DNA from: JAITMY01 sp031553765 | GTDB taxonomy: Bacteria; Bacteroidota; Bacteroidia; Bacteroidales; UBA932 | Direction of reading: 5' to 3' | DNA: 64,000 bases | NCBI GenBank assembly: GCA_031553765.1 | Contig: JAVBKY010000006.1 | Location: 314,798-378,797 of the forward strand | Shown here: positions 34,613-42,816 of the stretch, one piece after another | Layout of the letters: the number at the start of each line of letters is the position of its first letter | Position numbering within the stretch: the first letter of the stretch is position 1 | The notes under the pieces: model-generated | Told to the model about the DNA's origin: nothing | Database searches by the model: none | Seen by the model: the letters and a program-made list of their open reading frames with translations, nothing else | Position numbers and translations under genes: made by a program

Positions 34613-34990
34613 TCTTGTCACTTTTTCCTTAATGAAAAAGTAACCAAAAAATCAAGAACGGCGAAACTTCCACGCGCAGGTGTGCCGCGCTAGCTCGGAC
34701 GGTAACGTCCGCTCCTTCGCAGCGCGGCTACACCTTTTACCCTCGCCGGCTCGCCGCCGTTCCACCCAACGCACTTTGTGCCTTACGGCAAATTGGCTAT
34801 TCCACATACACCCTCTTGGCTTCGTGCGAGTGGGTGCGCTGGCCTGACCGAATGGCGAGCCGGCGCTGGAAAGAGCGTAGCAAAACTACGAACGGCGTAT
34901 GAGCCGTGAAGTAAAGTTTTGCACGTGGCGGGTTGAAGCATCGTTCGGTCTTGACTTTTGGTTACTTTGGGTCAAGCCAAAGTGACAAGA
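34613..34990. mobile_element. 378-bp non-coding element with long terminal inverted repeats
   Basis: The left end reads TCTTGTCACTTTTTCCTTAA and continues TGAAAAAGTAACCAAAAAAT then CAAGA. The reverse complement of the right end reads TCTTGTCACTTTGGCTTGAC and continues CCAAAGTAACCAAAAGTCAAGA. The two ends are therefore about 42-45 base inverted repeats, each with its own small hairpin (CTTTTTC...GAAAAAG; CTTTGGCTTGACCCAAAG). The interior is GC-rich, contains further hairpins (for example GGACGGTAACGTCC) and has no credible gene. It could be a MITE-like element or a structured RNA-coding repeat. It fills nearly the whole gap between the AraC gene and the VOC gene promoter. Confidence 0.7.
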
Positions 34991-35037
34991 AAAAGCAGAA
35001 AGTCCCATTTATACAAGCCTAACTACCCTTCCCCCAT

Positions 35038-35045
35038 TACCTTTG
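35038..35045 (+). promoter_or_regulatory. -7 promoter box of the VOC gene
   Basis: TACCTTTG matches TAnnTTTG and ends 47 bases before the ATG at 35093. Confidence 0.55.
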
Positions 35046-35092
35046 TATTATCAATTAACCAAATTATTATTCACTCAAAAAACAAATCAAAA

Positions 35093-35470
35093 ATGAAAAA
35101 CACAATTGCATTTTTCGAAATCCCCGCGCTGGATTTCAACAAGGCCGTAAAGTTCTACGAGGCGGTATTAGGTATTAAGTTATCCGTTATGGATTGCGGA
35201 GAGAAGGAAAAAATGGCATTCTTCCCAACCCAAGGCGATGAATGTCCCGGTGCCATTTCGTGGGATTGGAAAAATGAGTTTCGCCCATCGGCTGACGGTA
35301 CGCTGATTCACTTCAACGTGGAAAACATGGAGACGGCAATTACCGCCATTCAGAACAACGGAGGAAAGGTCGTTCGTCCGAAGACGAAGATTGAGGCTGA
35401 GGGAAGAGGTTACTTCTCGCTATTTATCGATTGTGAAGGAAACAGGGTTGGGTTGTACTCGGATAAGTAA
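35093..35470 (+). CDS. VOC-family protein (glyoxalase/bleomycin-resistance fold)
   Basis: The 125-residue single-domain protein starts with MKNTIAFFEIPALDFNKAVK and YEAVLGIKL, typical of vicinal-oxygen-chelate folds. DGTLIHFNVENMETA and YFSLFIDCEGNRVGLYS complete the four beta-alpha units. The conserved metal positions (His in the third strand, Glu or Gly near the end) are only partly obvious, so catalytic activity is uncertain. The open frame extends upstream to 34958, into the repeat element, but the promoter box at 35038 and the family N-terminus support the ATG at 35093. A strong terminator follows. Confidence 0.85.
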   Translation: MKNTIAFFEIPALDFNKAVKFYEAVLGIKLSVMDCGEKEKMAFFPTQGDECPGAISWDWKNEFRPSADGTLIHFNVENMETAITAIQNNGGKVVRPKTKIEAEGRGYFSLFIDCEGNRVGLYSDK

Positions 35471-35493
35471 CTCTACGACGTGCATCTTGCGTT

Positions 35494-35684
35494 AGCGAGG
35501 AGATTCCTCGACTCCACTCGTACCTCGTTACGCTCGGAATGACGATGCATTTTGGAAAGAGGGAGGGGGAAAAGTAGGCGGCTGCGCCGCCTACTTTTCC
35601 CCCTCCCTCTTTTTTTACATCGCCAACTCCGTCATTCCGAGCGGAGCAAAGCGTAGTCGAGGAATCTCCTCGCTAGTCACTTTT
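35494..35684. repeat. Nested inverted repeat (GTCATTCCGAGCG family) around a 27-bp stem
   Basis: Left arm GCGAGGAGATTCCTCGACTC ... GTTACGCTCGGAATGACG (35494-35544) is the inverse of right arm GTCATTCCGAGCGGAGCAAA ... GTCGAGGAATCTCCTCGC (35629-35684). Between them lies the perfect 27-base stem described at 35556-35620. The whole could form one extended hairpin. Confidence 0.8.
35556..35620 (+). terminator. Exceptionally long terminator hairpin (27-bp perfect stem)
   Basis: AAAGAGGGAGGGGGAAAAGT continuing AGGCGGC pairs perfectly with GCCGCCTACTTTTCCCCCTC continuing CCTCTTT over a 3-base TGC loop. A run of T follows on the plus strand, so it can terminate the VOC transcript. It may also shield the convergent gene at 35705. 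Confidence 0.8.
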
Positions 35685-35704
35685 ATTACAACTTCAGAAG
35701 TTCG

Positions 35705-36952
35705 CTATTGCACGCTTCTTGCATCCTTAAACTGCATCTTAGCATATTCGCCGGATGTGAGTTTATCCTTAACCGCGCAAAACGCATCAAGCGTGTACTT
35801 CACATCCTCAAGCGAGTGTGCTGCGGTAGGAATCAAACGAAGCAATATAACTCCCTTTGGAACAACGGGATAGGTTACGATTGAGCAAAATACGTTGAAG
35901 TTTTCGCGCAGGTCGTGTGTGAGGTTGGTTGCCTCATCCACTGTACCGTTGAGCATAACAGGTGTAACTGGTGAAGTTGTGGTACCAATGTTGAAGCCAT
36001 TTTCCCTAAGTCCGGTTTGCAGGGCATCTACTACCTTCCAGAGGTGGTCGCGGTACTCGGGGTGATTTCTCATCAACTCCAAACGCTTTAGCGCGCCAAT
36101 CACAATAGGCATAGGTAGCGACTTGGCATAGATTTGCGAACGAAGGTTGAAACGCAGGCAGCGAATTACTTCTTTTGGACCTGCAACAAAACCACCAATC
36201 AATGCAAAAGATTTCGCGAAAGTAGCAAAGTACAAATCCACATCATCCTGCACACCTTGAAAAGTTCCGGTATTACCGCCTTGCATGGTGCCAACGCCGT
36301 GCGCGTCATCCACCAACAAGCGGAATTTATATTTCTTCTTCAGCTCTACAATGCCTTTCAGGTTACCTTGGTTGCCGGTCATTCCGTACACACCTTCGGT
36401 AATTACCAGAATGCCGCCACCGGTTTGCTCCACAATCTTGGTAGCGCGTTGCAGCTGTTTTTCGCATGACTCCATATCGTTGTGTCTGTACACAAAGCGC
36501 TTACCTATGTGCAGGCGCATACCGTCAATGATACAAGCATGTGCCTCGGCATCGTACACAATCACGTCGTTGCGGTCAACCAGCGCGTCAATGGTAGAAA
36601 CCATACCCTGATAACCGAAGTTGAACAAATAGGCTGACTCCTTATGAACGTACTCGGCCAGTTCACGCTCCAATTGCTCGTGATATTTCGTTTGACCAGT
36701 CATCATGCGAGCGCCCATAGGATAGGCAAGTCCCCAATCCTTAGCCGCTTGCGCATCGGTTTCACGCACCTCGGGGTGGTTAGCCAAACCAAGGTAGTTG
36801 TTCAAACTCCACGTAAGGCGCTCCTTGCCGTTGAACATCATGCGAGGGCCAATAGGACCTTCGAGCTTAGGAAACATGTAGTAGCCATCGGCTTGGTCGG
36901 CGTACTTACCCAGTGGACCAAAGTTTTTGAGTAATCTTTCAAAAATATCCAT
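35705..36952 (-). CDS. Alpha-oxoamine synthase (serine palmitoyltransferase / cysteate acyltransferase type)
   Basis: The 415-residue fold-type I PLP enzyme belongs to the family of KBL, BioF and SPT, which join an acyl-CoA to an amino acid with loss of CO2. Visible motifs are SLNNYLGLANHPEV, MGARMMTGQTKYHEQLE, VDDAHGVGTM (PLP-binding Asp and the following His) and FATFAKSFALIGGF with the Schiff-base Lys247. The N-terminal domain and lack of biotin genes nearby favour a lipid role. In Bacteroidota such enzymes start sphingolipid (serine) or sulfonolipid (cysteate) synthesis. It is followed upstream by VOC and SDR genes on the same strand. Confidence 0.8.
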   Translation of the reverse strand: MDIFERLLKNFGPLGKYADQADGYYMFPKLEGPIGPRMMFNGKERLTWSLNNYLGLANHPEVRETDAQAAKDWGLAYPMGARMMTGQTKYHEQLERELAEYVHKESAYLFNFGYQGMVSTIDALVDRNDVIVYDAEAHACIIDGMRLHIGKRFVYRHNDMESCEKQLQRATKIVEQTGGGILVITEGVYGMTGNQGNLKGIVELKKKYKFRLLVDDAHGVGTMQGGNTGTFQGVQDDVDLYFATFAKSFALIGGFVAGPKEVIRCLRFNLRSQIYAKSLPMPIVIGALKRLELMRNHPEYRDHLWKVVDALQTGLRENGFNIGTTTSPVTPVMLNGTVDEATNLTHDLRENFNVFCSIVTYPVVPKGVILLRLIPTAAHSLEDVKYTLDAFCAVKDKLTSGEYAKMQFKDARSVQ

Positions 36953-37044
36953 ATCTCAATATTTTAATGTTTTTCGAAAATTCACGTAAAGTTAGTAAAA
37001 AAGTACAATTGACAATTTACAAAGTACAAATACCCTCGCCTCAC

Positions 37045-37074
37045 CACTTCGACAGGCTCAGTGTGACAACCCAC
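37045..37074. repeat. TTCGACAGGCTCAG element, single arm
   Basis: ACTTCGACAGGCTCAGTGTG followed by ACAACCCACA between the alpha-oxoamine synthase and the double-VOC gene belongs to the family at 3188, 12972 and elsewhere. Confidence 0.7.
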
Positions 37075-37116
37075 ACCTCACCACCCATTTGTAAATTGTA
37101 CTTCGTAAATAGTAAA

Positions 37117-38169
37117 TTATTTCACCCGCATAAACCTCAACGCCTTCAAAATATACCTCGGTAGCGGTTTTTCAGGGTTACGCTTACGCAGATTTAGAAA
37201 AATGCCGTACTTTTTCAGAATGGGAATCTTGAATGTTTCCACAAATTCTATCAGCGTACCATCGGGGTCTTCGGTATAGGCAAAGCGACCTGCAGCAGCA
37301 CCCATATCAAAGGTGTCGCCTGTATCAACGGTAAACGGACAACCTTTTTGCGCGCAAACCTCCTTTAGCCCATTCATATTTTTCACATCAAAGCATAGGT
37401 GAATAAAACCTAAGTCACCCCACTGACGACCTTCGAAAATTTTGCGAGGCGTGTGGTCAAATGCCTGCACCAACTCCACGTAACCTTGACCTAACAGCTC
37501 CGAAAATGGTCCCTTACGAGGATTAGCGTGCGTAAGCAATACGCGGCGAAACTTTTTGCCACCTGACACTGCAGCTAAATCGGCAAACACATCGGTTTTG
37601 TCAAAAACTATTTTGTCAAAGCCCAGAATTTCGTTGTAAAACTTGATAGATCTTTCAATATCAGTTACGCCCACAAATGCTCCACATACACCACCCGTTA
37701 AGCGTGGAGAGTTGCCAAACCATGAGTTTTCTTCTACTATTTCAAATATGTTTCCGTAAGGATCTTTCATGAAAAAGTGCGCTGCGCCTGCAGGAGTTTG
37801 CGATACCTCGCTTAGCACCTCCACACCAAGCGACTTCATTTCGTCAAACGACTTTTGCGCGCTCGTCGTTTTCATTTTGGTAATGCAAATACCCAAATCG
37901 CCCAGCTGCGGCGTAAAGGTAGGAGCCTGTGGTACGCGCTGCATGTAGTTCCAAATCTCCATACCGCCACCGCCTTTAATGCTGATAGCCAAAATAGCGT
38001 GGCGCTTTTGCGGCTTTCCACCTGTGTAGGGCAACATGAGTTCGGCCGTGCCTTCATCATCAAGAATAGGGATATCAACCCCAAATACCTTGCGATACCA
38101 CGCGAATGCCTCCTGCAGGTTGGCCACGCCAATACCCATTTGCTGAATACCCGAAACGATTGTTTTCAT
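37117..38169 (-). CDS. Double VOC-domain protein (HPPD-like fold)
   Basis: The 350-residue protein has two vicinal-oxygen-chelate modules. The first is at about residues 5-150 (IQQMGIGVANLQEAFAWYRK ... FFMKDPYGNIFEIVEE). The second is at about 160-310 (AFVGVTDIERSIKFYNEILG ... AYTEDPDGTLIEFVET). The double layout resembles 4-hydroxyphenylpyruvate dioxygenase, but the HPPD C-terminal helix motifs are absent and a basic C-terminal tail (LNLRKRNPEKPLPRYILK) is present. Its partner genes, an alpha-oxoamine synthase and an SDR, point to lipid metabolism, though the reaction is unknown. It starts 3 bases after the SDR gene ends. Confidence 0.75.
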   Translation of the reverse strand: MKTIVSGIQQMGIGVANLQEAFAWYRKVFGVDIPILDDEGTAELMLPYTGGKPQKRHAILAISIKGGGGMEIWNYMQRVPQAPTFTPQLGDLGICITKMKTTSAQKSFDEMKSLGVEVLSEVSQTPAGAAHFFMKDPYGNIFEIVEENSWFGNSPRLTGGVCGAFVGVTDIERSIKFYNEILGFDKIVFDKTDVFADLAAVSGGKKFRRVLLTHANPRKGPFSELLGQGYVELVQAFDHTPRKIFEGRQWGDLGFIHLCFDVKNMNGLKEVCAQKGCPFTVDTGDTFDMGAAAGRFAYTEDPDGTLIEFVETFKIPILKKYGIFLNLRKRNPEKPLPRYILKALRFMRVK

Positions 38170-38172
38170 CTG

Positions 38173-38970
38173 CTATGTTTCTTTTATATTTTTCGAAATT
38201 AAGTAATGTAGACTTGGCACAAATCTTTTAAAGTAAAGCATCAACAGCTCCACGCCACCCACATTTATCTCTCGCTTGTTCTTAGAGAGACCATGCAAAA
38301 TTTGTTGTGCTGCTTTAGCGGGCGAGATACCGCTATTTTGTCCTTCGTCCATTTTGCCGTGCGCCCTACCCTTGCTGTCAATGGCGTTGAGCGAAATATT
38401 TGTCCGTACACGCCCCGGCACTATCATGCTTACGCAAATATTTTGCTTGCGGGTTTCGAGCCTCAACGACTCAAAGAAACCATGCAAAGCATGCTTTGAT
38501 GCAGCATAGGCGGAACGTTGGTAGAAACCAAATTTACCTGAAATACTACTGGTTGCGGCAATGTGTCCGCCACCCTGTTTTACCATGTAGGGTAACACGC
38601 ATTTGGTAAGCGCAACGGTGCCAAAAAAGTTCACCTCCATTATGCGGCGGTCAATCTCCAAAAGTGTTTCAAGCACAGTGGAGCGTTGGCTCATGCCACC
38701 GTTATTGATAAGGTAATCCACCCGTTCAAATTTCGCAAAAACGTCCTTTACTATGTCATCAAACGTATCAATCTGGGTTAAATCGAGCGGCAACACATGG
38801 CACACTTCGGGTATGGAGCATTGCTCCTTCACACGATTCAACTCCTCCACGTTACGCGCCGAGGCTATAACCTGCGCTCCCGCATCAATAAAGGCGTACA
38901 CCAGCGCCTCGCCAATACCCGACGATGCTCCGGTAACCCACACAACCTTATTATTAAATACTTTTGACAT
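38173..38970 (-). CDS. Short-chain dehydrogenase/reductase
   Basis: The 265-residue classical SDR has the cofactor motif VTGASSGIGEALVYAF, NNGGMSQRS (in place of NNAG), the catalytic Ser in AATSSISGKFGF, and YAASKHAL (Tyr-x3-Lys). It resembles DHRS7-like and 3-ketosphinganine reductase-like SDRs. Together with the alpha-oxoamine synthase two genes downstream it could reduce the 3-keto product of sphingoid or capnoid base synthesis. This is inference from context. Confidence 0.85.
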   Translation of the reverse strand: MSKVFNNKVVWVTGASSGIGEALVYAFIDAGAQVIASARNVEELNRVKEQCSIPEVCHVLPLDLTQIDTFDDIVKDVFAKFERVDYLINNGGMSQRSTVLETLLEIDRRIMEVNFFGTVALTKCVLPYMVKQGGGHIAATSSISGKFGFYQRSAYAASKHALHGFFESLRLETRKQNICVSMIVPGRVRTNISLNAIDSKGRAHGKMDEGQNSGISPAKAAQQILHGLSKNKREINVGGVELLMLYFKRFVPSLHYLISKNIKET

Positions 38971-38980
38971 AATATCTTTG

Positions 38981-39015
38981 TTACCACCCCCCCCTAAAGG
39001 GGGGGGTGGGGGTAA
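38981..39015. repeat. CCCCCCCCTAAAGGGGGGGG palindrome
   Basis: TTACC-A-CCCCCCCCT and AGGGGGGGG-T-GGGGGTAA form a nearly perfect inverted repeat between the SDR and symporter genes. A short relative, CCCCCTAAAGGGGG, is at 9625-9638. Confidence 0.7.
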
Positions 39016-39021
39016 TAGTTA

Positions 39022-40485
39022 TTAAATCTCCACTTCTACCCTCTTCTTACTCAACGACAGCAGTCCTAAAAAGGTTATCGCACCGTTAATAATTAGAATC
39101 TCAAAACCTATTTCATACCCATTAAAAATGATGGGTGAGAGTTTAGCCAGCGCAAATGACAGTATAGGTGAGAGTACTGCCACATAAGGAACGTAGCGAT
39201 CACGTACGGGCATTTTGGTAAACAAACCAAATGCAAACAAGCCCAACAGCGGTCCATAGGTATAACCCGCCACCTTATATACCGTATTAATAATACTTTC
39301 GGAGTAAAAATACTTAAAAATCAATATAAGCAGCACAAAAGTGAGGCTCACACCCAGATGTACCCAACGGCGGCGCTGCTTCAGCTTTGGGTGATTGTCG
39401 GGCAAGCCCAAAATATCAATGGTAACCGAAGTGGTAAGCGCGGCCAAAGCGCTATCGGCGCTGGCGTATGTGGCTGCTATAATACCAACAATGAACAGCA
39501 CGCCTACTACAGGTGGCAAGAATCCACCAGTGGCGATGTAGGGAAAAATTTCATCGGGCTTAGCAGGCATGGGCAAGCCATTGCGGGCTATAAAGGTGTA
39601 CAGCAGCACACCGAGCACGAGAAACAAAATATTAATAGGCAGGAAAGCAATACCGTAGCTGCGCATGTTACGCTGCGCATCACGCAGATTTTTGCAGCTA
39701 ATATTTTTCTGCATCAAGTCCTGATCCAACCCCGTCATGGTAATAGTAGTAAACACACCCGCCAGAAATTGCTTAAAGAAGTAGCGCTTATCGCCGGGAT
39801 TATCAAAAAAGAAGGTGCGCGAAAGGTCGCTATCCACCACCAGGTTCCACACGCCGGCAAATGACAAATCCATGGCGCGCGCTAAGCCCACCAAGCAAAG
39901 TATAAGCGTTGACAGCAGTGCCAGCGTTTGCAGAGCATCTGTCCAAATAATGGTTTTAATACCGCCCTTGTACGTGTACAAATACACCAGCAAAATGGTT
40001 ACAAGCACGTTTATGTAAAAGGGAATGCCCAACTTTTCAAACACTAGTGCCTGCAGCACTAGTGCCACTACCAACAAACGAATGGACGAACCCAACATGC
40101 GGGATATGAGAAAAAAAATGGCACCCGTTTTGTAGCTGCGGTGTCCAAAGCGTTTTTCCAAATAGGTATAGATAGAGGTTAGTCCCAAGCCGTAGTACAA
40201 CGGAAGCAGCACTTGTGCTACCACCAAGTAACCCAGTACAAAACCCATTACCATTTGTACGTACGAGAATTGGCTGGCTCCCACCATACCCGGCACCGAA
40301 ACAAAAGTAACCCCCGAGATGCTGGAGCCTATCATGCCAAAGGCAATAATGTACCAAGGAGTTTTACGGTTACCTAAATAAAATGAATCCACCTGTACAC
40401 GCCGCGTAGTAAGCCACGCAACAAAAAGCAACACCACGAAGTAAATAGCAATAATGCCAATAATAAAAGTTGGGGAAAGGGACAT
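39022..40485 (-). CDS. Sodium:solute symporter (SSS family)
   Basis: The 487-residue protein has about 13 transmembrane helices. Motifs of the SSS family include GMIGSSISGVTFVSVPGMVG (helix 2 region) and IIAATYASADSALAALTTSV (helix 8, sodium site serines). The solute cannot be told from sequence; in Bacteroidota relatives are annotated for sialic acid, proline or sugars. The gene has its own promoter box and is not obviously tied to the lipid genes beside it. Confidence 0.9.
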   Translation of the reverse strand: MSLSPTFIIGIIAIYFVVLLFVAWLTTRRVQVDSFYLGNRKTPWYIIAFGMIGSSISGVTFVSVPGMVGASQFSYVQMVMGFVLGYLVVAQVLLPLYYGLGLTSIYTYLEKRFGHRSYKTGAIFFLISRMLGSSIRLLVVALVLQALVFEKLGIPFYINVLVTILLVYLYTYKGGIKTIIWTDALQTLALLSTLILCLVGLARAMDLSFAGVWNLVVDSDLSRTFFFDNPGDKRYFFKQFLAGVFTTITMTGLDQDLMQKNISCKNLRDAQRNMRSYGIAFLPINILFLVLGVLLYTFIARNGLPMPAKPDEIFPYIATGGFLPPVVGVLFIVGIIAATYASADSALAALTTSVTIDILGLPDNHPKLKQRRRWVHLGVSLTFVLLILIFKYFYSESIINTVYKVAGYTYGPLLGLFAFGLFTKMPVRDRYVPYVAVLSPILSFALAKLSPIIFNGYEIGFEILIINGAITFLGLLSLSKKRVEVEI

Positions 40486-40537
40486 TGAGATTAGGAGTTA
40501 GGAGATATAGGGGTTAGTGATTAGAGTTTTCATTTTA

Positions 40538-40545
40538 CAAAAGTA
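40538..40545 (-). promoter_or_regulatory. -7 promoter box of the symporter gene
   Basis: The minus strand reads TACTTTTG (TAnnTTTG), 52 bases before the ATG. Confidence 0.45.
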
Positions 40546-40569
40546 GTGAAATTTACTGTATAGAAAAGA

Positions 40570-40599
40570 CCCCAGCAGGACTTTGAGGCCCTGTTAGGG
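40570..40599. repeat. CCTAACAGGGT palindrome, degenerate copy 2
   Basis: CCCAGCAGGACTTTGAGGCC followed by CTGTTAGGG matches the element at 30045 with mismatches in the left arm. Confidence 0.6.
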
Positions 40600-40652
40600 T
40601 TAGTCCTCAACAAAGTACGAGTAGTATGAGTATAACGACAAAACATTTTCAT

Positions 40653-40660
40653 TATCTTCG
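40653..40660 (+). promoter_or_regulatory. Possible -7 promoter box of the PatB-like gene
   Basis: TATCTTCG is a one-mismatch TAnnTTTG, with the same T-to-C change as at 677 and 4717. It ends 25 bases before the ATG at 40686. Confidence 0.35.
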
Positions 40661-40685
40661 TATGCTATTTTTCAAAAGAGAAACC

Positions 40686-41846
40686 ATGTACAACTTTGAC
40701 GAAGTAATTGACCGCCACCATACCGACTGCTCAAGCATAGAGATGCTAACCGAAAATTTTGGTCGCCCCGACATTAGCTCCTTTTGGATAGCCGACATGG
40801 ATTTTCGCACGCCCGATTTCATTGTAAACTCCATACTCAAGCGCTGCGAACACGAAATATTTGGCTACACAGCCGCGCCCCCAAGGTACTACCAGGCCAT
40901 TATCAATTGGGTAAAAAAACGTCATGGACTAAGCATTGAAAGAGAGCATTTAGGTTACCTGCCCGGCGTAGTTCCGGGACTTGCGCACACGCTGAATACC
41001 TATACCAAACCAGGTGATGGCGTTATGATTCAACCACCTGTATACGCCCCGTTTTTTTCGGTAATAAAAAATAACGAACGTAAGGTAATAGCCAACAACC
41101 TCACTTTAGGCAGTACACATTTTGAAATAGATTGGGAAAATTTTGAGAAAGGCGCAAGCCAGTCAACACTCTTTTATTTGTGTAACCCGCACAATCCCGG
41201 TGGTCGTGTCTGGACGCGCGCAGAGCTGGAGCGCCTGGCTACTATTTGCGAAAAGCATAACGTAATAGTAGTATCGGACGAGATACACTGCGACCTTACC
41301 CTTAGCGGATACAAGCACGCCACTTTTGCTGGCATATCCGATTGGGCGCGCAACAACAGCATTACGCTCATGGCCTCTACCAAGACCTTTAACATGGCGG
41401 GCTTGGCAAGCGCCTTCTGCTTTATCCCCAACAAGGATTTATACCAAAAGATGCACGACTACGTTTGCCGCTACGAGTGCATTATGCCCAATATTTTTGC
41501 TTTTGAAAGCACCACTGCTGCTTTTGAAAAAGGCGAGCCGTGGCTGAGTGAATTACTAAAGTACATTGAGAGTAATATTACTTTTACGACAGAATACCTA
41601 CAAAAGCACATACCACAAGTTAAAGTCGTAATACCGCAAGCCACCTACCTTATGTGGCTCGACTTTAGGGCACTCAACCTATCGCAAGAGGGAATAAAAG
41701 ACCTGATAATAAATAAGGCGCTACTGGCGCTGAACGATGGCAGCGCTTTCGGCACAGGTGGAGAGGGCTTCATGCGCCTAAACCTTGCTCGTCCGCGAAG
41801 CGTAATAGCCAAGGCGTTGGAGCAGCTAAAGAGGGCGATAGACTAA
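40686..41846 (+). CDS. MalY/PatB-type PLP C-S lyase
   Basis: This is a 386-residue fold-type I aminotransferase-like enzyme. The start MYNFDEVIDRHHTDCSSIE is typical of PatB-type cystathionine beta-lyases. WIADMDFRTPDFI, LCNPHNPGGRVW, VVSDEIHCDLTL (PLP Asp and Tyr/Ile motif) and MASTKTFNMAGL (PLP lysine) follow, with the terminal arginine in FMRLNLARPR. It cleaves cystathionine to homocysteine, pyruvate and ammonia. An upstream ATG at 40626 overlaps the promoter-like box and is rejected. Confidence 0.9.
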   Translation: MYNFDEVIDRHHTDCSSIEMLTENFGRPDISSFWIADMDFRTPDFIVNSILKRCEHEIFGYTAAPPRYYQAIINWVKKRHGLSIEREHLGYLPGVVPGLAHTLNTYTKPGDGVMIQPPVYAPFFSVIKNNERKVIANNLTLGSTHFEIDWENFEKGASQSTLFYLCNPHNPGGRVWTRAELERLATICEKHNVIVVSDEIHCDLTLSGYKHATFAGISDWARNNSITLMASTKTFNMAGLASAFCFIPNKDLYQKMHDYVCRYECIMPNIFAFESTTAAFEKGEPWLSELLKYIESNITFTTEYLQKHIPQVKVVIPQATYLMWLDFRALNLSQEGIKDLIINKALLALNDGSAFGTGGEGFMRLNLARPRSVIAKALEQLKRAID

Positions 41847-41952
41847 CCTCTTCCCCAACCCCTCTCCACTGGAGAGGGGCGTGTGCCCTGAAATAAAAGG
41901 CGCATGTGCGTGGGAAAATCCCTCTCCTGTGGAGAGGGATTTAGGGAGAGGT
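41847..41952. repeat. Palindromic intergenic repeat, CCTCTCC family, copy 2
   Basis: It starts CCTCTTCCCCAACCCCTCTC and ends TTTAGGGAGAGG, and contains CCCTCTCCACTGGAGAGGG and CCCTCTCCTGTGGAGAGGG hairpins. It is the counterpart of the element at 515-639 and again lies directly after a stop codon. Confidence 0.75.
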
Positions 41953-41987
41953 CTGTAGATTATAGTACCATTGCTTACAAAATCTCT

Positions 41988-41995
41988 TATCTTTG
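41988..41995 (+). promoter_or_regulatory. -7 promoter box of recR
   Basis: TATCTTTG matches TAnnTTTG and ends 16 bases before the recR ATG. Confidence 0.55.
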
Positions 41996-42011
41996 TGCTG
42001 CAATCTTCACA

Positions 42012-42641
42012 ATGGATACCAACTCCCTCCCATCCAAGCTGCTCGAAAGCGCGGTGAACGAAATGTCATCGCTGCCGGGTGTAGGTCGTAAAACGGCGCT
42101 ACGCTTAGTGTTGCATTTACTTAAGCAGCCTCGCGAACAGGTGGAGCGATTCGGCACCTCCTTTATTACATTGCGCAACGAGGTAAAAAGTTGTCGCGTA
42201 TGCAGCAACATTTCTGACACCGACACCTGCGGCATCTGCTCCAATCCGCGCCGCGATCACGGCACAGTATGCGTAGTGGAAAGCATTAAGGACGTGCTAT
42301 CCATTGAAAGCACAGGGCAGTACGGAGGTGTGTACCACGTATTGGGTGGCATCATTTCACCCATTAATGGCGTAAGCCCCAGCGACCTCACCATTGAGCA
42401 GCTGATAGCACGCGCATCCGAAGGCAGTGTGCGTGAGGTCATTGTAGCACTTAGCACCACCATGGAGGGCGAAACCACCGCCTACTTCCTTTATAAAAAG
42501 TTGAAAGATTTCCCCATTCAACTCTCCGCCTTAGCACGTGGCGTAGGTTTTGGCGATGAGTTAGAATATACCGACGAAATTACGTTAGGGCGCTCTATAA
42601 AAAACCGTACCCCCTTCGAAAATGTCTTTGCCAATAGGTAA
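42012..42641 (+). CDS. recR: Recombination mediator RecR
   Basis: RecR works with RecO and RecF to load RecA at gaps. The 209-residue protein has the N-terminal helix-hairpin-helix (LPGVGRKTALRLVLHLL), a C4 zinc finger (CRVCSNISDTDTCGIC), and a Toprim domain starting CVVESIKDVLSIE, with HVLGGIISPINGV and the C-terminal ALARGVGFGDELEYTDEITL. The open frame runs upstream through the palindromic repeat, but the promoter box at 41988 fixes the ATG at 42012. Confidence 0.96.
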   Translation: MDTNSLPSKLLESAVNEMSSLPGVGRKTALRLVLHLLKQPREQVERFGTSFITLRNEVKSCRVCSNISDTDTCGICSNPRRDHGTVCVVESIKDVLSIESTGQYGGVYHVLGGIISPINGVSPSDLTIEQLIARASEGSVREVIVALSTTMEGETTAYFLYKKLKDFPIQLSALARGVGFGDELEYTDEITLGRSIKNRTPFENVFANR

Positions 42642-42816
42642 AAACTCTTACCTGCCGCCACAAAGCGTTAAATAGCCTTTCTTGCTTAAAATCATTCAGT
42701 TTTATTAACAATTCTTAACCGCACAACCGCTTAATTATTACGATTTTTGTGTGCGCTCATCAAAAACATGAGCATTTTTCATCTTTAGGTGTAAAAAGTA
42801 AACTGCAAAAATCGTT

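Noticed and set aside
38973..38980. TATCTTTG on the plus strand as a promoter
   Set aside because: No plus-strand gene follows; downstream is the reverse strand of the symporter gene.
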